DNA of 64,000 nt, taken from the NCBI RefSeq assembly GCF_014905175.1, contig NC_057788.1:11787446-11851445 (forward strand), in the 5' to 3' direction. The notes beneath the pieces were generated by a model that saw only the letters and a list, made by a program, of their open reading frames with translations, had not been told where the DNA came from and made no database searches. The position numbers were made by a program, and so were the translations under genes. The DNA is from Aphidius gifuensis (lineage: Eukaryota; Arthropoda; Insecta; Hymenoptera; Braconidae). Of this stretch, positions 21,830 to 36,400 are shown piece after piece. Positions within the stretch are counted from its first letter, which is position 1. Each line of letters opens with the position of its first letter.

Positions 21830-24700
21830 ACTGTAAAAAAAAATTCCGTTTTCATTGTATTTCTCTGAATTTTATATATTTTTGGTTTAGTACAGAAATG
21901 CCTAAATATTTTATATTCATTACTTATTTCCTCTTGCCATGTGCACTTCAGGATCTGGATTTTTTTGAATTTGACAGTGAATGAAATATGACACAACAAA
22001 TGTAACGTTCAAAATCGGTCAGTGCTTTTGTTTTAGGATCCAATCTTCTAGAGCTACAACGACTTGATATACAAAGTGATAACAATATTTGATTTGAATT
22101 ATTTTTTTCACCTATTCTTGTCTCTCAAGCAGTCTGCCTTATCTCGTGTTGTTTCTCGATTAAATTTAAAAAACAGCGTTTCGCGTTACCAGTTTCTTGT
22201 CTCGTCTCATTTTTCTCGTGTCTTGCGGCATCACTATCAGAGTGACTATTTTTTTCTTCATAAAAAAAATCAAAGCTTTGCTTTTTCACTCTATTATAGA
22301 GCCTCTGTTAAAAATTCAGAATCACTAAAATCAATGACTGTCTAAGCTTAGAGAAAAAAAATAATAAATAACAGCCCAACTTTTTCTGCAGAATTTGTAT
22401 TGTTGAATTATGGATTAATCATATTTATTTGTATGTTAAAAAAAAAAAAAAACTATTTTTCGATTATCTTATATACATGTATATCTGTATATATATCCCC
22501 CTGGAATTTTCTCATATACATATATTTATTTACAATAACATTATATTTTCAATGTACATATATCACTCTTGTCTCTCTCAAATCATCAAAATGGTTTGAA
22601 TGAACAACTACCCTATCGTAACATACAAATAATAGTGAAACAACAGTTTGTGTGTACATGTATATTGGCTGAATATATATTTATATAGTAATACCATCGT
22701 TTACCTCTGCATATTCATTTGATTATGTGTTGTCCAAATCTCCATATTCTTCCACCATCCCTTGACCATATTCACACATGAAATATACAATATGGATGAA
22801 ATTTGACCATTCGATTATTGCCTTTACAATATATATATATATGTATTATATTTTTATTTTTCATTTCATTTTGTTTATTTATTTTTATTTTTTTATTCTT
22901 TTTTTTTTTTTTTTTTTTTTCACGGAGATAAGGTGAAATAGAATTGAAGAAAAAACTAAAAGCATTATTTGTAAAAAGGTGTGGTTACGTATCGACTATA
23001 TTTATAACATTCATGCAAGCTATACACTCATATATATGTATGCACGTGGATTGTGTTCGGACGATCAAAGTTCCTTCTCTTGGAAATTCTTTTGTAAGAA
23101 ATTCTAGTTTACAGAGAAAGTGGAATGAAATAAAGAGTGAAGTGTTATCAGGGTGCTGAAGCCGCTATCTTTAGATTTCAAAATGAGTTTTATTTATATT
23201 ATATAAAAGGGTGGTTTGTTTATGTACTGAAGGTTGGTTTGCCAATTTTACCTTTGTATTAGGCCCATACTTTAACATTGTCTTTTGTCTTTTGATGCAA
23301 AAAGAAATTACTAGTAGAAAAGAAGAAAAACAACAGTTGTCTTGAGAAGCCTGCAAGGCTAAGGTATATTAAATCGGACGGAATATTACATATACAGTTA
23401 TTAATTTTTTGTATTTTGTATATCTGTCAGTAATAATTGATTGAAAAAGAAAAAAAAACATATGTTTTTAAAAAATTTATTATTTTAAAATTTTACGAAT
23501 CATTGTTTCTAATTCAAATGCAGTAGATAGTTTTTTTAAAATTATTGATTTTTTTTTTAGGTTTCTTAATATGAGTGACACACTATAAAATTTACCAAGA
23601 TTTTATTGAGGGGTTGGATACTGATACGTCGATGAACCACTCCTATTTAAAATCACTTTAATCAATTAAATTTAATATAATTACTAAATCAAATAGATTA
23701 TAGTTATTCAATTTTTTATGATAATTTGAATGATTCCAAATGACTAATTTATAATATTATATATGGAAAACATTTTTTTACATTCATCAAAAAAAGCTAG
23801 TTAATTATTTGAAATAATTTATCTAAATTATTATTTTTATTGTTATTATTTAATTAATAATATATTATTTATAAATTTTTCTCCAAATGACAATTAACTT
23901 TGTTCACAAAGAACTTGCTTGAACCAATAATAAAACAATTTGAGCAAGGATTTAACAGAAATGGAATAGTGGTTATATATCAAAGAAATTTAATTATCAA
24001 GAGCTTTATAATTTTATTCAGAAATGAGAATAATTAATAATTTTGTGTACATGATTTTAAATTACAAAATAATTTGAAATATTCTTCGACCAAAAATTTG
24101 CGTGATTAAAAATAATTTTTGTGTCTCCTAAAAATTATTAATAATTTCTATCAATTATTTGTGAATTTATATGTATGATGTACAAATTCATTGAAAGTAT
24201 ACATTGCAAAGTATATTAATTTGATTTTTTTCATTTTCAATTATACTGTTCATACATGTATATTCTGAAATAATACAATTTTTACGTCTGACTAAAGCTT
24301 GATATGTTCTACTTACGCCACTTGAAAATACAGATATAATAATATTAAAATCACTTGTTTTGTTTTTTAAAACCTCATAATATTTATATAGTAAATAAAT
24401 GTCAATAGAAATTATTTTCAGATTTTATTATCATTTGACCTATTGATAAACAAATTTATCTAAATTTTGAACAATAAATTGTATTACAATTTTGTGATCA
24501 TAATATCCATTTTTTTTTTGTTTTTTTTTTATGAATTACTTTGAGCAATATCTAATTTTCAAATATAATTTTTATGAATAATTTTCGTTTTTCAGCTATC
24601 CATTAAAATTCCACATGCGTAAATCTCAAATTCTTTGATATCGTTATTTCTAATCATTGATTTTGCAATAATACAATGTATTTCGTGATGTAGAAATAAA
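21830..24700. other. Intergenic, nothing recognised except a dispersed motif
   Basis: Very A/T-rich, with (TA)n and a long poly-T at 22899-22920. Contains the dispersed motif at 24288. No gene is supported. Confidence 0.45.
24288..24333 (+). repeat. Dispersed 46-nt motif, copy 2
   Basis: CTGACTAAAGCTTGATATGT, then TCTACTTACGCCACTTGAAA; compare 12738-12784 and 53526-53571. Confidence 0.6.
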
Positions 24701-24719
24701 TAGTATATAATTAATTAAA

Positions 24720-25330
24720 ATGGGGTTCTTCTAGTGGTTTGAACATCCGATTGCAAGTTCTACACATGTATAGATGTACTCGCATGAAGAGTAAAGTAGT
24801 AAAGGGCATGCTTTGGTCAGACCAAGAACGGCAATTGAGGTTCACCTGATGCACAAACCAAAAGATGCTGTCTTGTGGTGTGCAGTTGAATTCAACAAAC
24901 GTTGCTGAAATCATGGTAACGAAATGCCAGAGCGTGTTATACTAATTTGGCGAAGCGTGCGAGCTAACGAGCCCTTTGAGGTCATAACTTTTACAACAAC
25001 CTGGGGGCCATTGGCGCCAACTCTTATGTGCTCAAGTCATTTTTGTCCTTTTGTATGTATATATATATATATATATATTATGTAGTCGAATATTTATCTT
25101 TCTCTAAAACTATTTTAGTCTCTTTTTTATCCTTCAATGACGTTGCTTTTGTTCTCTCTTTTACACCCATTTTTGCTTGGTGAAAATTTGTCTAGCGCAT
25201 GTGCTGATAGGTGGTACTTTAGAATATTTACATGGTGGGGATATAAAACGTGGTCCTGCTTGTGAGACATTGAAGGCTTTCAGTGCGCGCCACAACCTCG
25301 TCGTATCAGCATTCATTTTATTCTTCATTT
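24720..25330 (+). promoter_or_regulatory. Candidate promoter / 5' region of the CARP gene
   Basis: A block of mixed composition about 0.8-1.4 kb upstream of the signal-peptide exon, in an otherwise A/T-rich landscape. It contains a TATAAAA at 25242-25248 and an arthropod initiator-like TCAGT at 25280-25284. The spacing between them (about 40) is longer than ideal, so they may not work together. The sequence between here and 26107 could be 5' UTR and intron. Role inferred from position and composition only. Confidence 0.3.
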
Positions 25331-26106
25331 TGAAATAAATATTGAATGATTCGTGGGTGGTTAATATATATATTTTTATTTTTGTTATAATTTATTTACA
25401 AGTTTTTTCATTATCTCATTGTTGTTGATGTTTTTATCTTTTTCTATAATTTAAGTTATTGTTTTTATTTTTGTTATTATTATTTTTAATGATCAGTAAT
25501 TGTTATACGACTTACTAATAAATTTTTTTTTAACTTGTGCAAAACTATGGAAAACTATAAAATGAATATATCAAGTAAATATTGATGATGGAAGTAAAGT
25601 TTGAAAGTCAAGTCGTCAAAGATAGGACATGTGAAAAAAGTTATTAAAAAAAAAACAAAAAAAAAAAAACACGACGAATATTTACGTCGTTGATATATAC
25701 ATGAAATATCAAGAGATAAAAAAAAAAACTGAAAGTTGAGTGATTCCCTTGAAGATTTGCTGACGACGAAAGAGGAAGTAAAAAAAGTCATTTTTAATCC
25801 AGCTTATCCAAATAAGCGGATTAAATCAAAGCAAAAGCAAGTTGATATATTAATGAAAGGAGTAGACTTTTGATTTGTCACAAAATAATAACTATAATAA
25901 CGGAGTGATGAAATAATCAAAGTAACAAAATTTACTTTGAATCAATAAATAATCCTAATTGAATAATTTGTGGTATATGTGATTATAGGATTATTCATTG
26001 AGCTAATTTTTGAAAAGTTAAATGTTACATTCATGAGTACTTTACGAGTGACAAAATTACATGGTATAAACTACCAAGGATGATTGAAAATATTTTACAT
26101 AAAACA

Positions 26107-26158
26107 ATGTTCATTCGTATTTTAATATGTCTTCTCGGTATTATTGTACTTATCAATG
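26107..26158 (+). CDS. Carbonic anhydrase-related protein (CA10/11-like), signal-peptide exon
   Basis: Encodes MFIRILICLLGIIVLIN, a canonical signal peptide (basic n-region, long aliphatic core), and ends in phase 1 at a consensus donor ATG|GTAAGT (26158/26159). The ATG has a good insect context (AACA before ATG). An in-frame ATG at 26080 would add nine residues; I chose 26107 because it gives the more typical signal peptide. The single G left over joins the AT that begins exon 56744-56791 to make an Asp codon, so the mature chain would begin near DTEASWEDWW. CARPs are secreted or cell-surface carbonic anhydrase homologues that generally lack catalytic zinc ligands. The rest of the domain lies outside the window, so this cannot be checked here. 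Confidence 0.65.
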
Positions 26159-29100
26159 GTAAGTTTATATTCATTTATTATTCATTTTTATATTTAAAAT
26201 TATATTTTATATTGAATCATTAGCTTATGCGTATTTTCTCTATATAATCATATCATTTTAAACGATGACTATGAATTGAATGTCAATCAGCGTGATTGAA
26301 GCCTTCAACAATCACGGTTGAATAATAATTTTATTCTATACATGACTAATAGTTCAATCACTCCCTTAAACAACTCATCACTATATTGATTAATAATATA
26401 TAATATATAAAAAATTATCATGTTTCTATATACGTAACTGTGATGTCATGATTTCATGACTTTTCTATTAAAGTATTTTTGAAAAATAAAAAAATATTGT
26501 AAAATAATAACCTTGTATTATACAATTTTTGATGTATATACAGATACATGTATATGATTCGTATGCATCTAGTGATGAGTAAATTTTACATGTTCAATGA
26601 AGTGAAAATCTCCACCGAGAAAAAACGACAATGTGCGGTTGTTATCATGGTTATAATAAAGTATCAAATGTTATTTTCCAAAAAAATCAAATAAATGCAC
26701 AAAATTTGCACTTTGTTATTTTATACGAGTGTGTAATAATTATAATAATATTTATTTATTTATTTTTTTATATTTTTTTTTCAATATAACCTCGACAGAG
26801 TAACGAGAATTTTGTAAAATTGTATTGAATGAACAATTGCGAGATGATGGGTAAAGAAATAAATGAAGAAAATAAGGCAGAGATTCTTTTGTTCAAGTGG
26901 TGTATAGAGATGAGAAAGAGAAAAGGTGTTGCAAGCTAGATCATAATCTTGTGGATGTAACAGTATAGTATCAGCCAGAGTTGGACGCTTGGTTATCACC
27001 ACACGGGTTAGGATATGGTAGATAATAAGGAGTAAGGACAAGAACGTTGGAAAGTACGTGACCGGAATTGGGCTCGATGCAAGCTCGAATTACTTTGACA
27101 AAGTTGCCATCTAGCCCCCTTCCAACCCCCCTATCTCTCTTTACCGTGCAATTCTCTTTATTGTGAGCCCACTCCTTTTCTCGACAATGTTGTCTCTATT
27201 GTCGAGAAGAAGCTTTTAACCACTAGCATATATCCTGGGCCAAACTATTGTGAAACTTATATACATTCAAAATAAATAGCTATAAATATATTTGATATAT
27301 CATTCGTCGACGCGGACAAACGAATAAAAAAAATAAAATAAAAAAACATCAAGCGTAAAGAAATTTTGACAGATGGAAAATTTTGAAACTATCTTGCATG
27401 AATACTAAGTTTTTCTATATGTATTTGTGTTATACATTGTCGACGAACCAGCTTTTTTCATGCTTTTTTTACATGTATATATATAAATATACGATGAATT
27501 TACAGAAAAGTAAAAGAAAAAAAATAAAAATAAATAAATATAGATATATACAGGGAAAAGATACGTAGTTGAACTTACAGAAAACACATATATACATATA
27601 TTTATTGCCTTATCAATATAAAGGCGTAACCACTGAGAATATCAAAATTAGATTGATAAGAATATCCGTATTTTCAATTTAATTCTACTGTGGCTTTATT
27701 TATCGTGAAAAAACAAATTTGGAATTTTTTTTATTTTATAATTTGGTTTGAATAAATAATCACTATATAACAAATGTGTAGGTGGGTGATCAACCTTTTT
27801 TTTATGATTGTATGTTAAACTAGGAAAAATATATTTAAATTATTTAAAAAATAAATATTAACATTATACTGAATATATATATTATATAAACTGTACATTG
27901 TATACATTGTTTGTCTATAAATTATATTTGAAATATATTTTTGAAGGTTTTGAATTTTTATATACATGGTTATTAATATCCACTTGGATGAAGAAAGTTA
28001 AATACACATTACAAATATTTTAATGGAGTAAATAATATTCGGTAATTATTCAAAAAACAATTATAATATAACTTAAAATTAGGCGTATTAGTCACTGATT
28101 TTAATGTCTCTAAAAACAATGCTAAAATGTAGATGTCATTTGACAAAAAAAAATCAGGTGACTTTATTGTCATTAGTCATGATTGTCTTTTTCGTAAATT
28201 ATTTAAAAGAGTCAAATATCAAAAAACAATTATTATTGCATTATTTATCTATTTATATATGTCTACTTATTTATTTTTTTTAAACGGGGTATTGTTTTTT
28301 CAAACTTTTCACTAAGTGAGAGAGTTGATAAGAGAGATGAATCACTTTGAAAAACTGAGTTAATATATTTAAACAATGAATATATTCATTGGATAAAATA
28401 TTATCATTCAAATGGAAATTGCTTTTTTTATTTATACAATAATATATACATATATATATATTTTTTTACTCTTATTTTATTATTTTTTTTTTTACTATGG
28501 TTGAAATGAAAGTGAGAAAAAGACAAGGGTGACAATAACAAGTTTCATGGCGTGGTTACGCCACAAGTATAATACCGTTAAAAATGTCCGCTCTATACGG
28601 TGGATGAAATGAGCTGGCAGTAAAACTCCACCGATGCATATAAGTTTCCATTTGTTTCAATTTACGTTGCGTATACGCTCCAATAGTTTTTTGACCCCAA
28701 ACCCGTGTTATACATGTTTATACTCCATGTGAATAAACATGTATATAAAAGAAAATAATTTGTCACGTTCACGTTTTGTTTGTGTTGTAATTTTATCACA
28801 AAAATAAAAAAATAACCCAAACTATAGTTTAATTTAATTTTCCCTAAAGTTTCGAGTATTATTTCATTTTTTGTTTTTTATCATTTAATGGAAAAATAAA
28901 ATGTAACAAAACAAATATAATTTCTTGAGTACATTTAGTGCGTAATGATATATGAGTAATTTTTTTTTCGTGTATAATGCGGTGTTGTATAAAAGAACTT
29001 TGATAATCCTCCAAAGCTCACCAACTTGTCCAACCGTTTTTGCATTGTACTGTTGTGAGAAACTTCACGGACAGAGAAATATATATATACATAAAGAGTT

Positions 29101-29937
29101 AGAGTGTTTAGAGTTGACTAAATTTCAACACTAAGCACATACGATTGGGTGCAAACTAGAGTACAAAATGGCTGGCAACAAGCAACTATGGAAACTAAAC
29201 CAAAAGCCAGAGTAAATCTCTAAGCAATAAGAGAACAAGCAAAAGTCAGGAAGAGAGACCAAAAGAGAATGAAAAAGGGAAGAAATATATACTGAGGTGA
29301 TACCACATACAGATGCATGGAAAATGGAAAGGGCTAGTGGATAAAGGTCGGTCACATTTATCTATTCAGTTGGCATAAACTAATAACAACAGTAATAACA
29401 ATGATAATAATACTATATAGTTAAAGTCATCAAGCTATGCATATGAACTCTGCCATTCTCAAGCCAGTTTGTTTGTGTATCATGTCTTTTACCTGTCTCT
29501 ATTTTAGTTACAATACCTATATGATTATATGAGACTTTTTTGACAAAAATTAATGTGATGTTTATTGGGCGTTTATAATATTATATTTCTGATTTTTCAC
29601 TGGGTTTTCTAGTAAAAATAATTTTGATTCATTTTTTTTAAATGTGACATTGCATTTAATACGGGTCACACAGTGAAAATAAATGTGTTTGTTATTTTTT
29701 TTTCTAATAATATTCATCATTTTCACTGGGTTTTTCTACGAATTTCTTAAATTGACAAAAAAAAAAATATTTTATAATTTTTTTTTTTTTTTAATTATGG
29801 AAAAACTGTTATGAATGTTTTTTTTTTTCAAATATTTTGTCATATGCACTATGAAATTTTATCGTATAATATTATATTTTCAAGTAATTATTTGATATAT
29901 AATTAATATATATCAATATTAATAATTAATTATAATA

Positions 29938-30430
29938 CCCAGGTAGGAATCGACGATTGGGACAAGTTTGTGTCAAGCTTGGTAAGAGCCTAGAATGATA
30001 ACCATGTATTTGCTTGTGTCAAGCTTCGAATCCAAGCTTAGCTCAAACTTGTGTCCCGGGCTTGACACAAGCTTTGAATCCAAGCTTGACACAGTCTTGC
30101 AAAAAAAAAAATATAAAAAATTATAAATAAACTTACTTTATTATTATTGACATTATTATTTTTTTCGCGATACAATTTGAATTAACGATAATAATTTGAG
30201 AGAAAATAAACGGCGTACTGGGGGAATCCGATCCTAGGTCTCTCACGTGGAATTCCAATGCTCTATCACGTCAACCACCGGGGTATTCATAAGAGAGTCA
30301 GTAAAAATTTTTGATACGAATGAATCTACTGGAGACTTAATACACAGTCCTTGTAAAAGCCTGGCACGATAGTCAAAACCTAATAACTGCTATTTAAAAT
30401 TTCTATTTACAATTTATAGATCTAATTAAT
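29938..30430 (+). mobile_element. Family B element, copy 2 (right part missing)
   Basis: Starts CCCAGGTAGGAATCGACG and follows copy 1 (3217-3670) closely through the array, the A/T-rich core and the tRNA-like module up to ATTTATAGATCTAATTAAT, where similarity ends. The right array and right end are absent. Confidence 0.7.
30216..30284 (-). repeat. tRNA-like module in family B element, copy 2
   Basis: On the minus strand: CCCCGGTGGTTGACGTGATA, then GAGCATTGG (A-box region), ending with GGATCGGATTCC (B box). This is the best-preserved copy of this module; compare 3470-3532 and 44433-44498. Confidence 0.6.
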
Positions 30431-30948
30431 AGATTGAGGTCAGTCTCGTGTGGGCGATTTGGCTGGTGGAAAAAAAAAGAACAAGGCTTGAATACAATGG
30501 ATTTACAGAGAATGTCATCAAACCTTGTGACCATAATCAAATTTGGCTTTAGTTTTCACGAAAAACGATTTCTAGATAACGTCATTCCATAGATATGCGG
30601 AAAAAACATTTTGAAACATAACATTGCGGCGATATAGAAAATTTCGAAAATGGGTCACAAGAAGGAAAATATTTACACCGGAATCTGATTTTTTGTTTTC
30701 TTATTCCTTTTCTCGACAATTTTACAGCAATAACAGCTTTTGATTTTATAAGCTTCATTTGCAGCAGAACGTTTTTCTTTATTTTTTCACTTTTGTTTTA
30801 GTTTGGCGTTTGATTGCTTGACAGGATTTTATTTACCAACATATTCTCCATAAAAAAAGATGTAATCAATGGTACTTGGTTTCTCAAAGTCGATGGTTTT
30901 TTATAAATGGGTGGTTTATTTATTGACTTTGAACGATATTTCGTTACT

Positions 30949-31042
30949 CTTTTATAATCAGCCAGATCATTCTTGTTATTTGTTTTGTTTTTATCTATAA
31001 TATATAGACAAATAACAAGAATGATCTGGCTGATTACAAAAG
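30949..31042. repeat. Near-perfect hairpin
   Basis: TAATCAGCCAGATCATTCTT and following bases are repeated inverted at 31006-31042, with arms of about 35 bp, one mismatch and a loop of about 22 nt. Such a hairpin would be stable if transcribed. Confidence 0.75.
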
Positions 31043-31083
31043 ATATATATATATAAATATTAAATATGTATATTGATATTAAC

Positions 31084-31387
31084 ATCACTCGGAAACCCGG
31101 AAGCGGCGCAGTAGACAAAAAATATAGTGATAAAATAAACTTAAAAGTAACTAGAGGTTACTGTAGATATTGTAAACAACAAAAACAGCCATATTGCATA
31201 TGCCACTTGCTTTTGTTACTTATTACGGTTGTGAAAAGTATTTTTAAAATTATTATTAATAATTAAACAATAATAATTTATTGATTTGTGCCTATAAAAA
31301 TACGTGAACAAAAAATCATGTCTACCACAACAAAATATCAAAAATTTTCTATGATCACCATCTTGAACTTCCGGGTTTCCGAGTGAT
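31084..31387. mobile_element. 304-bp segment bounded by a perfect 20-bp inverted repeat
   Basis: ATCACTCGGAAACCCGGAAG at 31084-31103 and its exact reverse complement at 31368-31387. The interior has no long coding frame. No target duplication is apparent. Probably a small non-autonomous DNA element adjoining the hairpin at 30949. Confidence 0.6.
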
Positions 31388-31399
31388 TTTCGGAACGTC

Positions 31400-32480
31400 C
31401 CCTTGATTCAGTACACCTTTTTGTCATGAATTGACGTTTGTTTCATGTTCAAAAAAAAGTATCATGTGATGAGTTTCAATGATAGGTTTAAACAATTAGA
31501 TCGTTGTTTTTTTTTTTTATAGAAAATCTCTAAAATATCTATATGTCACCAAAAATCATCCATAAGCTGCAACCAAGACCAAATGGACGTGCATAGTACA
31601 TATATTCATCAACTAAAGTTTTTCGTCATTTTTAAATTCCAGTTTTCTTTTTATTTTACGTTACAATAATTATTGTAAACACAAACAAACCATGTCAGCT
31701 GAGGATGAATGTATGAATTGAATTGAATTTTTTTTTTTTAATAACGACATAATGATCCGATATGTTAATGAAATTCATTTTACCCGTTTCAGCCTTTATT
31801 GATCCTTGTGAAAGAATACTCACATGACCATCTTTTTTTTATACCCGTTGACGTTGTACAGTTTCATTTACCAAAATGGATTTAAAAATTTACTCAAAAT
31901 TTGAAGAATATAAAATTAAAACATAAATTATTTTTAAAGAAAAATGATTACATAAATTTATTGGTACACGACATTTATTCACATATTTTCCTCATACTTT
32001 TTCTGATAAATGTACGATATGTAGTACATGAACAGTATTTATTGAATACACATACGTAGAACATACACATGTATGCTGTCTCATGTACATTACTTTAATT
32101 TATTTATTTCTTGGTCAATCGCTGAGTTTTGCTGCCATGAGTCCTGCTTGTTCTATCCGATGATACCTTAGATTTTTGACTGAGAGTAGGAAGTTACATG
32201 TGATATGTTGTATTAGTGATCGAAAAAAAAATTATTTGGTGTCTGGATTTTTTTCCTAAATACTGATACCACGACACGACTCAAAAGTTTTTTTTTGTCG
32301 ATACTTTCTGAAACCAAGTACGGTTTCAATATCATCTTGTCTAGGCCCACTTACACTTTTTTCATGTTTATTTCATTTGTTTTATAGTTTAGAAACAACT
32401 CAGAATAATCATAATTCATAAAAAATTTTTGAAAAAAAAAAAATTAAAAATGAATTATTTCAATCATACACAATAAAAAA
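31400..32480. other. Intronic, nothing recognised
   Basis: A/T-rich intronic sequence without a supported gene, exon or repeat. Confidence 0.4.
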
Positions 32481-32484
32481 AAAA

Positions 32485-33425
32485 ATGTAAAATTTAACAT
32501 TTTTTGGATGTCAAAATCGAAAAATCATCCAAAAAAATGTTAAAAATTTGAAATTTGAAAAAAACGTAAATTGTCTTGAAGAAGATATGCATATAAATAT
32601 GATTTTGTTTTGAATTATTTATTTCAATCTTTTCTTAATTATAAAATTACAAACAATCACACAAACTATTAATAATAATATTAATATTCACAAAATAAAT
32701 TTATTTGTAATAAAATGGATAAATATAATATAAAAAAAAAATTAGTTATCCAAAATATAAACAATTACCGATTTTTATTTTAAACATTTTTTCTGCAAAA
32801 AAGAGTTTGAAGCGCATGCGTAAAACTTTCTTTGCTGTGGTTATAATTTGCTTGATCGATAAAATAGTTATTTAAATTATCAATTTATTGAAAAGAAAAA
32901 AAAAAAAAACTACCATGGACAAATTTTTATAAATAAAAGTAATAAGAAAATGGTTCTAAAAAAAATTTGTTTAGTTAAAAAAAAAGTAAATTGAACGATT
33001 TATTTTTTTTATATTTGTATTGATTTCTTTTTTGAATGAATCTAATAAAATCATTAATTACAAGTGATATAACCTCAAATTTTTTTCATCTGTATTTTGA
33101 TTTATGTCCATAATTTGACAGGTGAAAAACAGCGCGAAAAAAACAAAAAATATTTAATCATATAATTTAAAATTATTAAGAAAAAAAATAACTAAAATGA
33201 ATTTGGAATAATCAAAAGGAACCACATGGGCTTTCGCCGGAGTTTTGAAAATTTTCAATTTTCAATAGAACGAATCCGTTACTAAAATTTTTTTCAATTT
33301 TTACATTTTTTCAGATGTTAAAGATTAAAAAATGTTTAAAAAAAAAATTTAACACTTGAAAAAATGTTAAAAATTTGACATTTTTATTTTAACATTTACA
33401 TTTTTTTTACATTTCACATTTTTTT
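32485..33425. repeat. Family G array-core-array repeat (AACATTTTT word)
   Basis: Arrays of AACATTTTTT / AAAAAATGTTAA words at 32485-32570 and 33290-33425 flank a core of about 720 bp. The core side of the right array carries GAAAATTTTCAATTTTCAAT (33247-33266). That same 20-mer lies beside another array of this word at 59575-59810. The low complexity makes the boundaries uncertain. Confidence 0.45.
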
Positions 33426-33429
33426 TTTA

Positions 33430-36400
33430 CTAATCATTTCTTATAGCACATTCCATAATAATTTTTTTTGTCTGAAATAATTATGATATTTGTAGAATTC
33501 AAAGTGTAAATGAAATTTTTTCTTTCCTAATATTATTTAAATATCAAATACGAATGTATATGATAAGTTGATAACATTTAAATATTTTTTTGATCAGCTT
33601 GAAATTTTTATGTTATATTCACAGGATTCTTAAAAATAAAATAAAAATATAATGCATAAAGAATTACCTTGAAAAGGGCCTGATATACATACAAAGAACT
33701 TTATCTAACTATATTATACATGTATATGTAGAGATATTTGTGAGGCTCATGGCTTGCTCTATAGTTGGCCTTAATGTAGACCACATTTGCTAGTGTATAT
33801 ACATACATACAGTCATAACCCTAGCACGTGACTCTTATCTTGTTGACTTCAAGAGAGAGCGCATTAGATTCGACCCTCCATGGCCTCACATTGAGACTAC
33901 TGTGGTAATAAAGGGTGGGTTGTCACAGTACCCATTTAGTTTGCTCCACAACGAAAACTCGATATCCGCCGTAAACCGATATCGATACGCAAGCAAATGA
34001 TGTTCTCCCTACTATATGCATTCTGCCTTTTTTTTTCTTTTTAACATTATTTGCCCCTTCAGGCCAAAAGTCACCCTTTACTACAGCGCACCTTATCACC
34101 ATTTTTTGATACTTTTTTATGAGATCATATATAAAAAGAAAATAAATAAATAAATAAATGAAACCTCTATGATAAACTCACTTTGTATACATGTTGTTTC
34201 ATTTTTGTTTGTTTTTTTTTTTTTTTTTTTAGGATTTGCGTTAAACTTGTTTGTATATGTATACAAGAATCATTTTTTGTTTGAAATAATAAAAATAAAA
34301 AAATAGTCACACTCGTGAAATGTCTGTGTTGGTATGTAACATCTATATATGAGTTGGTGGTTAGATAACGCTTGGATGAAATGTGCATAGACATTATTTT
34401 TTAATAGTAAATGTGCTGTAATAGAAAAAAAAAATTTTTTCTTTTTTGTTTGGCCAACCATCCACACAGAGTGTTATATAAGTTAAGAGAAAAAAAAAGA
34501 TATAAAATAAAGTGGTACTTGTTTACTAAAATTACATAACTGTATGTATATGTGTATGTATATATGTATGTATAAACAGAAACATTTGATTTAACTTTAT
34601 TCAACATTATAATATAGGATAAAAGAAAAACGGTTAGATATATGGAAAATTTTCTCGCAAGTTTTTTGAGTATGTGGTGGCGAAAGGCATGCGGTTGAGG
34701 GCTGAGCAAAAAAACAAAAAAAAAAAAAAACGTATAGAGAGAAAGTGGGATGAGAAAATGGCATATATACGATACCAGATAACAGAATAGAAAAAAAAAA
34801 AAGAAATGTGGACGGTAAGAGAGTAGAAACCACCTAGTGCACCCCTAGCTAGCCTGAAAAACGAGAATGGTGAAAAGAAAAAAAAATTAAAAAATGAACA
34901 AATAGCAAAAACGAAAAAAAAAACAAAAAACGCAAATGAACGTGGCATACCGGTTTGCCGAGTGGTTGTGGCGACAACCAGGTGCCAGTAGCACATTGGC
35001 AAGAGAAAGAAAGTGTGGAATAACTGATGCCTGTATATGTTTCAGACATACAGCAAGTAGCTCTCTTTTCCCTTAACGCATATCACACTGCCAAAGTACG
35101 CTGGGGACTTTAAAATGTATCGCTACCAATATCAAGCATGGGAACTGTTAAAAAACTAGACCAAAAGAGTTTGCATGAAAAAACAGAAATTAAAAATAAA
35201 AAAAATTAGTGTGGATAAAATATATATATATAAAAAGGTAAAAAAGACAAATACGGGGTAAAAATTGAAGCAGCCTGCGTGCCACGGATATTTGAACAGT
35301 ATTAATTCCTACGAGCTGTGTGTTAAAGGGGTCTCTAAACCATCACCGGAACTTGCAAAACACGACGACAAGAGTTATGTGAATGTGTCCAGGGAATTCT
35401 TGGAATAATTTTGTTGTATTAATTTATTAATTCTGTCTATTTTCCACGTTGTTCTACTTGACATTGTGACAAGAATGATAAATTAAAAAAATAAATAAAA
35501 AGTCAGCTTGTAGTTCACAAGTTTAGAGAAGGAAAAAAAGGAACAAAAACAAAGAGAAAAACAAGTCAATGTTATGCCAGACAGATGATAAAAAGAAAGA
35601 TGACAAATCTGTTGACGGATAATCCGATAACCAGTGTGTGTTTGAGAGTGCAGAGTGTAGGAATATATATATATATATATATGTAATACACTTGACTGAA
35701 TTCACATTTGCAATCCTACAAACAGTCGTTAGTCGGTGAAACCCGAGGGTTTTAGTATCCAAATGGCCGGCAATTTAAAGCGCAGGTGATAAAGGTGACA
35801 TAGTGGTGGTTGTCGAGCTCGTTATATATATTGAATAGACTAAAAACCCATCCAGGGAAAGGGTTCGACCCAAAACTAACTTCTATATATACACACCCAA
35901 GTGCTAAGCCTCTAAATAGCTTTATACCCCTATCCGAACCTACCTCATCGACTCATCGCCGTATCAAAATATAGAGTTTGAGTAATTATCAGCCTAAACC
36001 TCTAACTTGAATAGAGTTTCTTCATATATAATATCTAAATATTTCAAGTGGAAAAATATATATATAAATTATATTAAAAATAATTGTAAAATATGTCTGT
36101 GATATATTTAAGTTAAATATTTTAAAATAGAATTTGCATATATTTTATATTTATATGCTATATCAACGTTGAAATATATGTTTTGAACTTATTTGAAATT
36201 TTATATATTATCATAGAGGGTAATTTTTTCCTTTTTTGATTAATTAATCAATACAATGTATACTGTACATATATATATATCTTTATTATATATAGTATAA
36301 AATAAGAAGTATTTGTATTGGAAAACAATTGACCAGAGTTGCACCTGAATGCCGTTGACATAGCACTCAATATGATGAGCAGGTGGAAAAATAATTTTCA

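Noticed and set aside
22064..22345. 93-codon plus-strand frame
   Set aside because: No ATG context, splice sites or recognisable motif; composition only slightly different from the background.
34597..35049. Phe-rich minus-strand frames up to 122 codons
   Set aside because: Translations of poly-A/poly-T tracts, not proteins.
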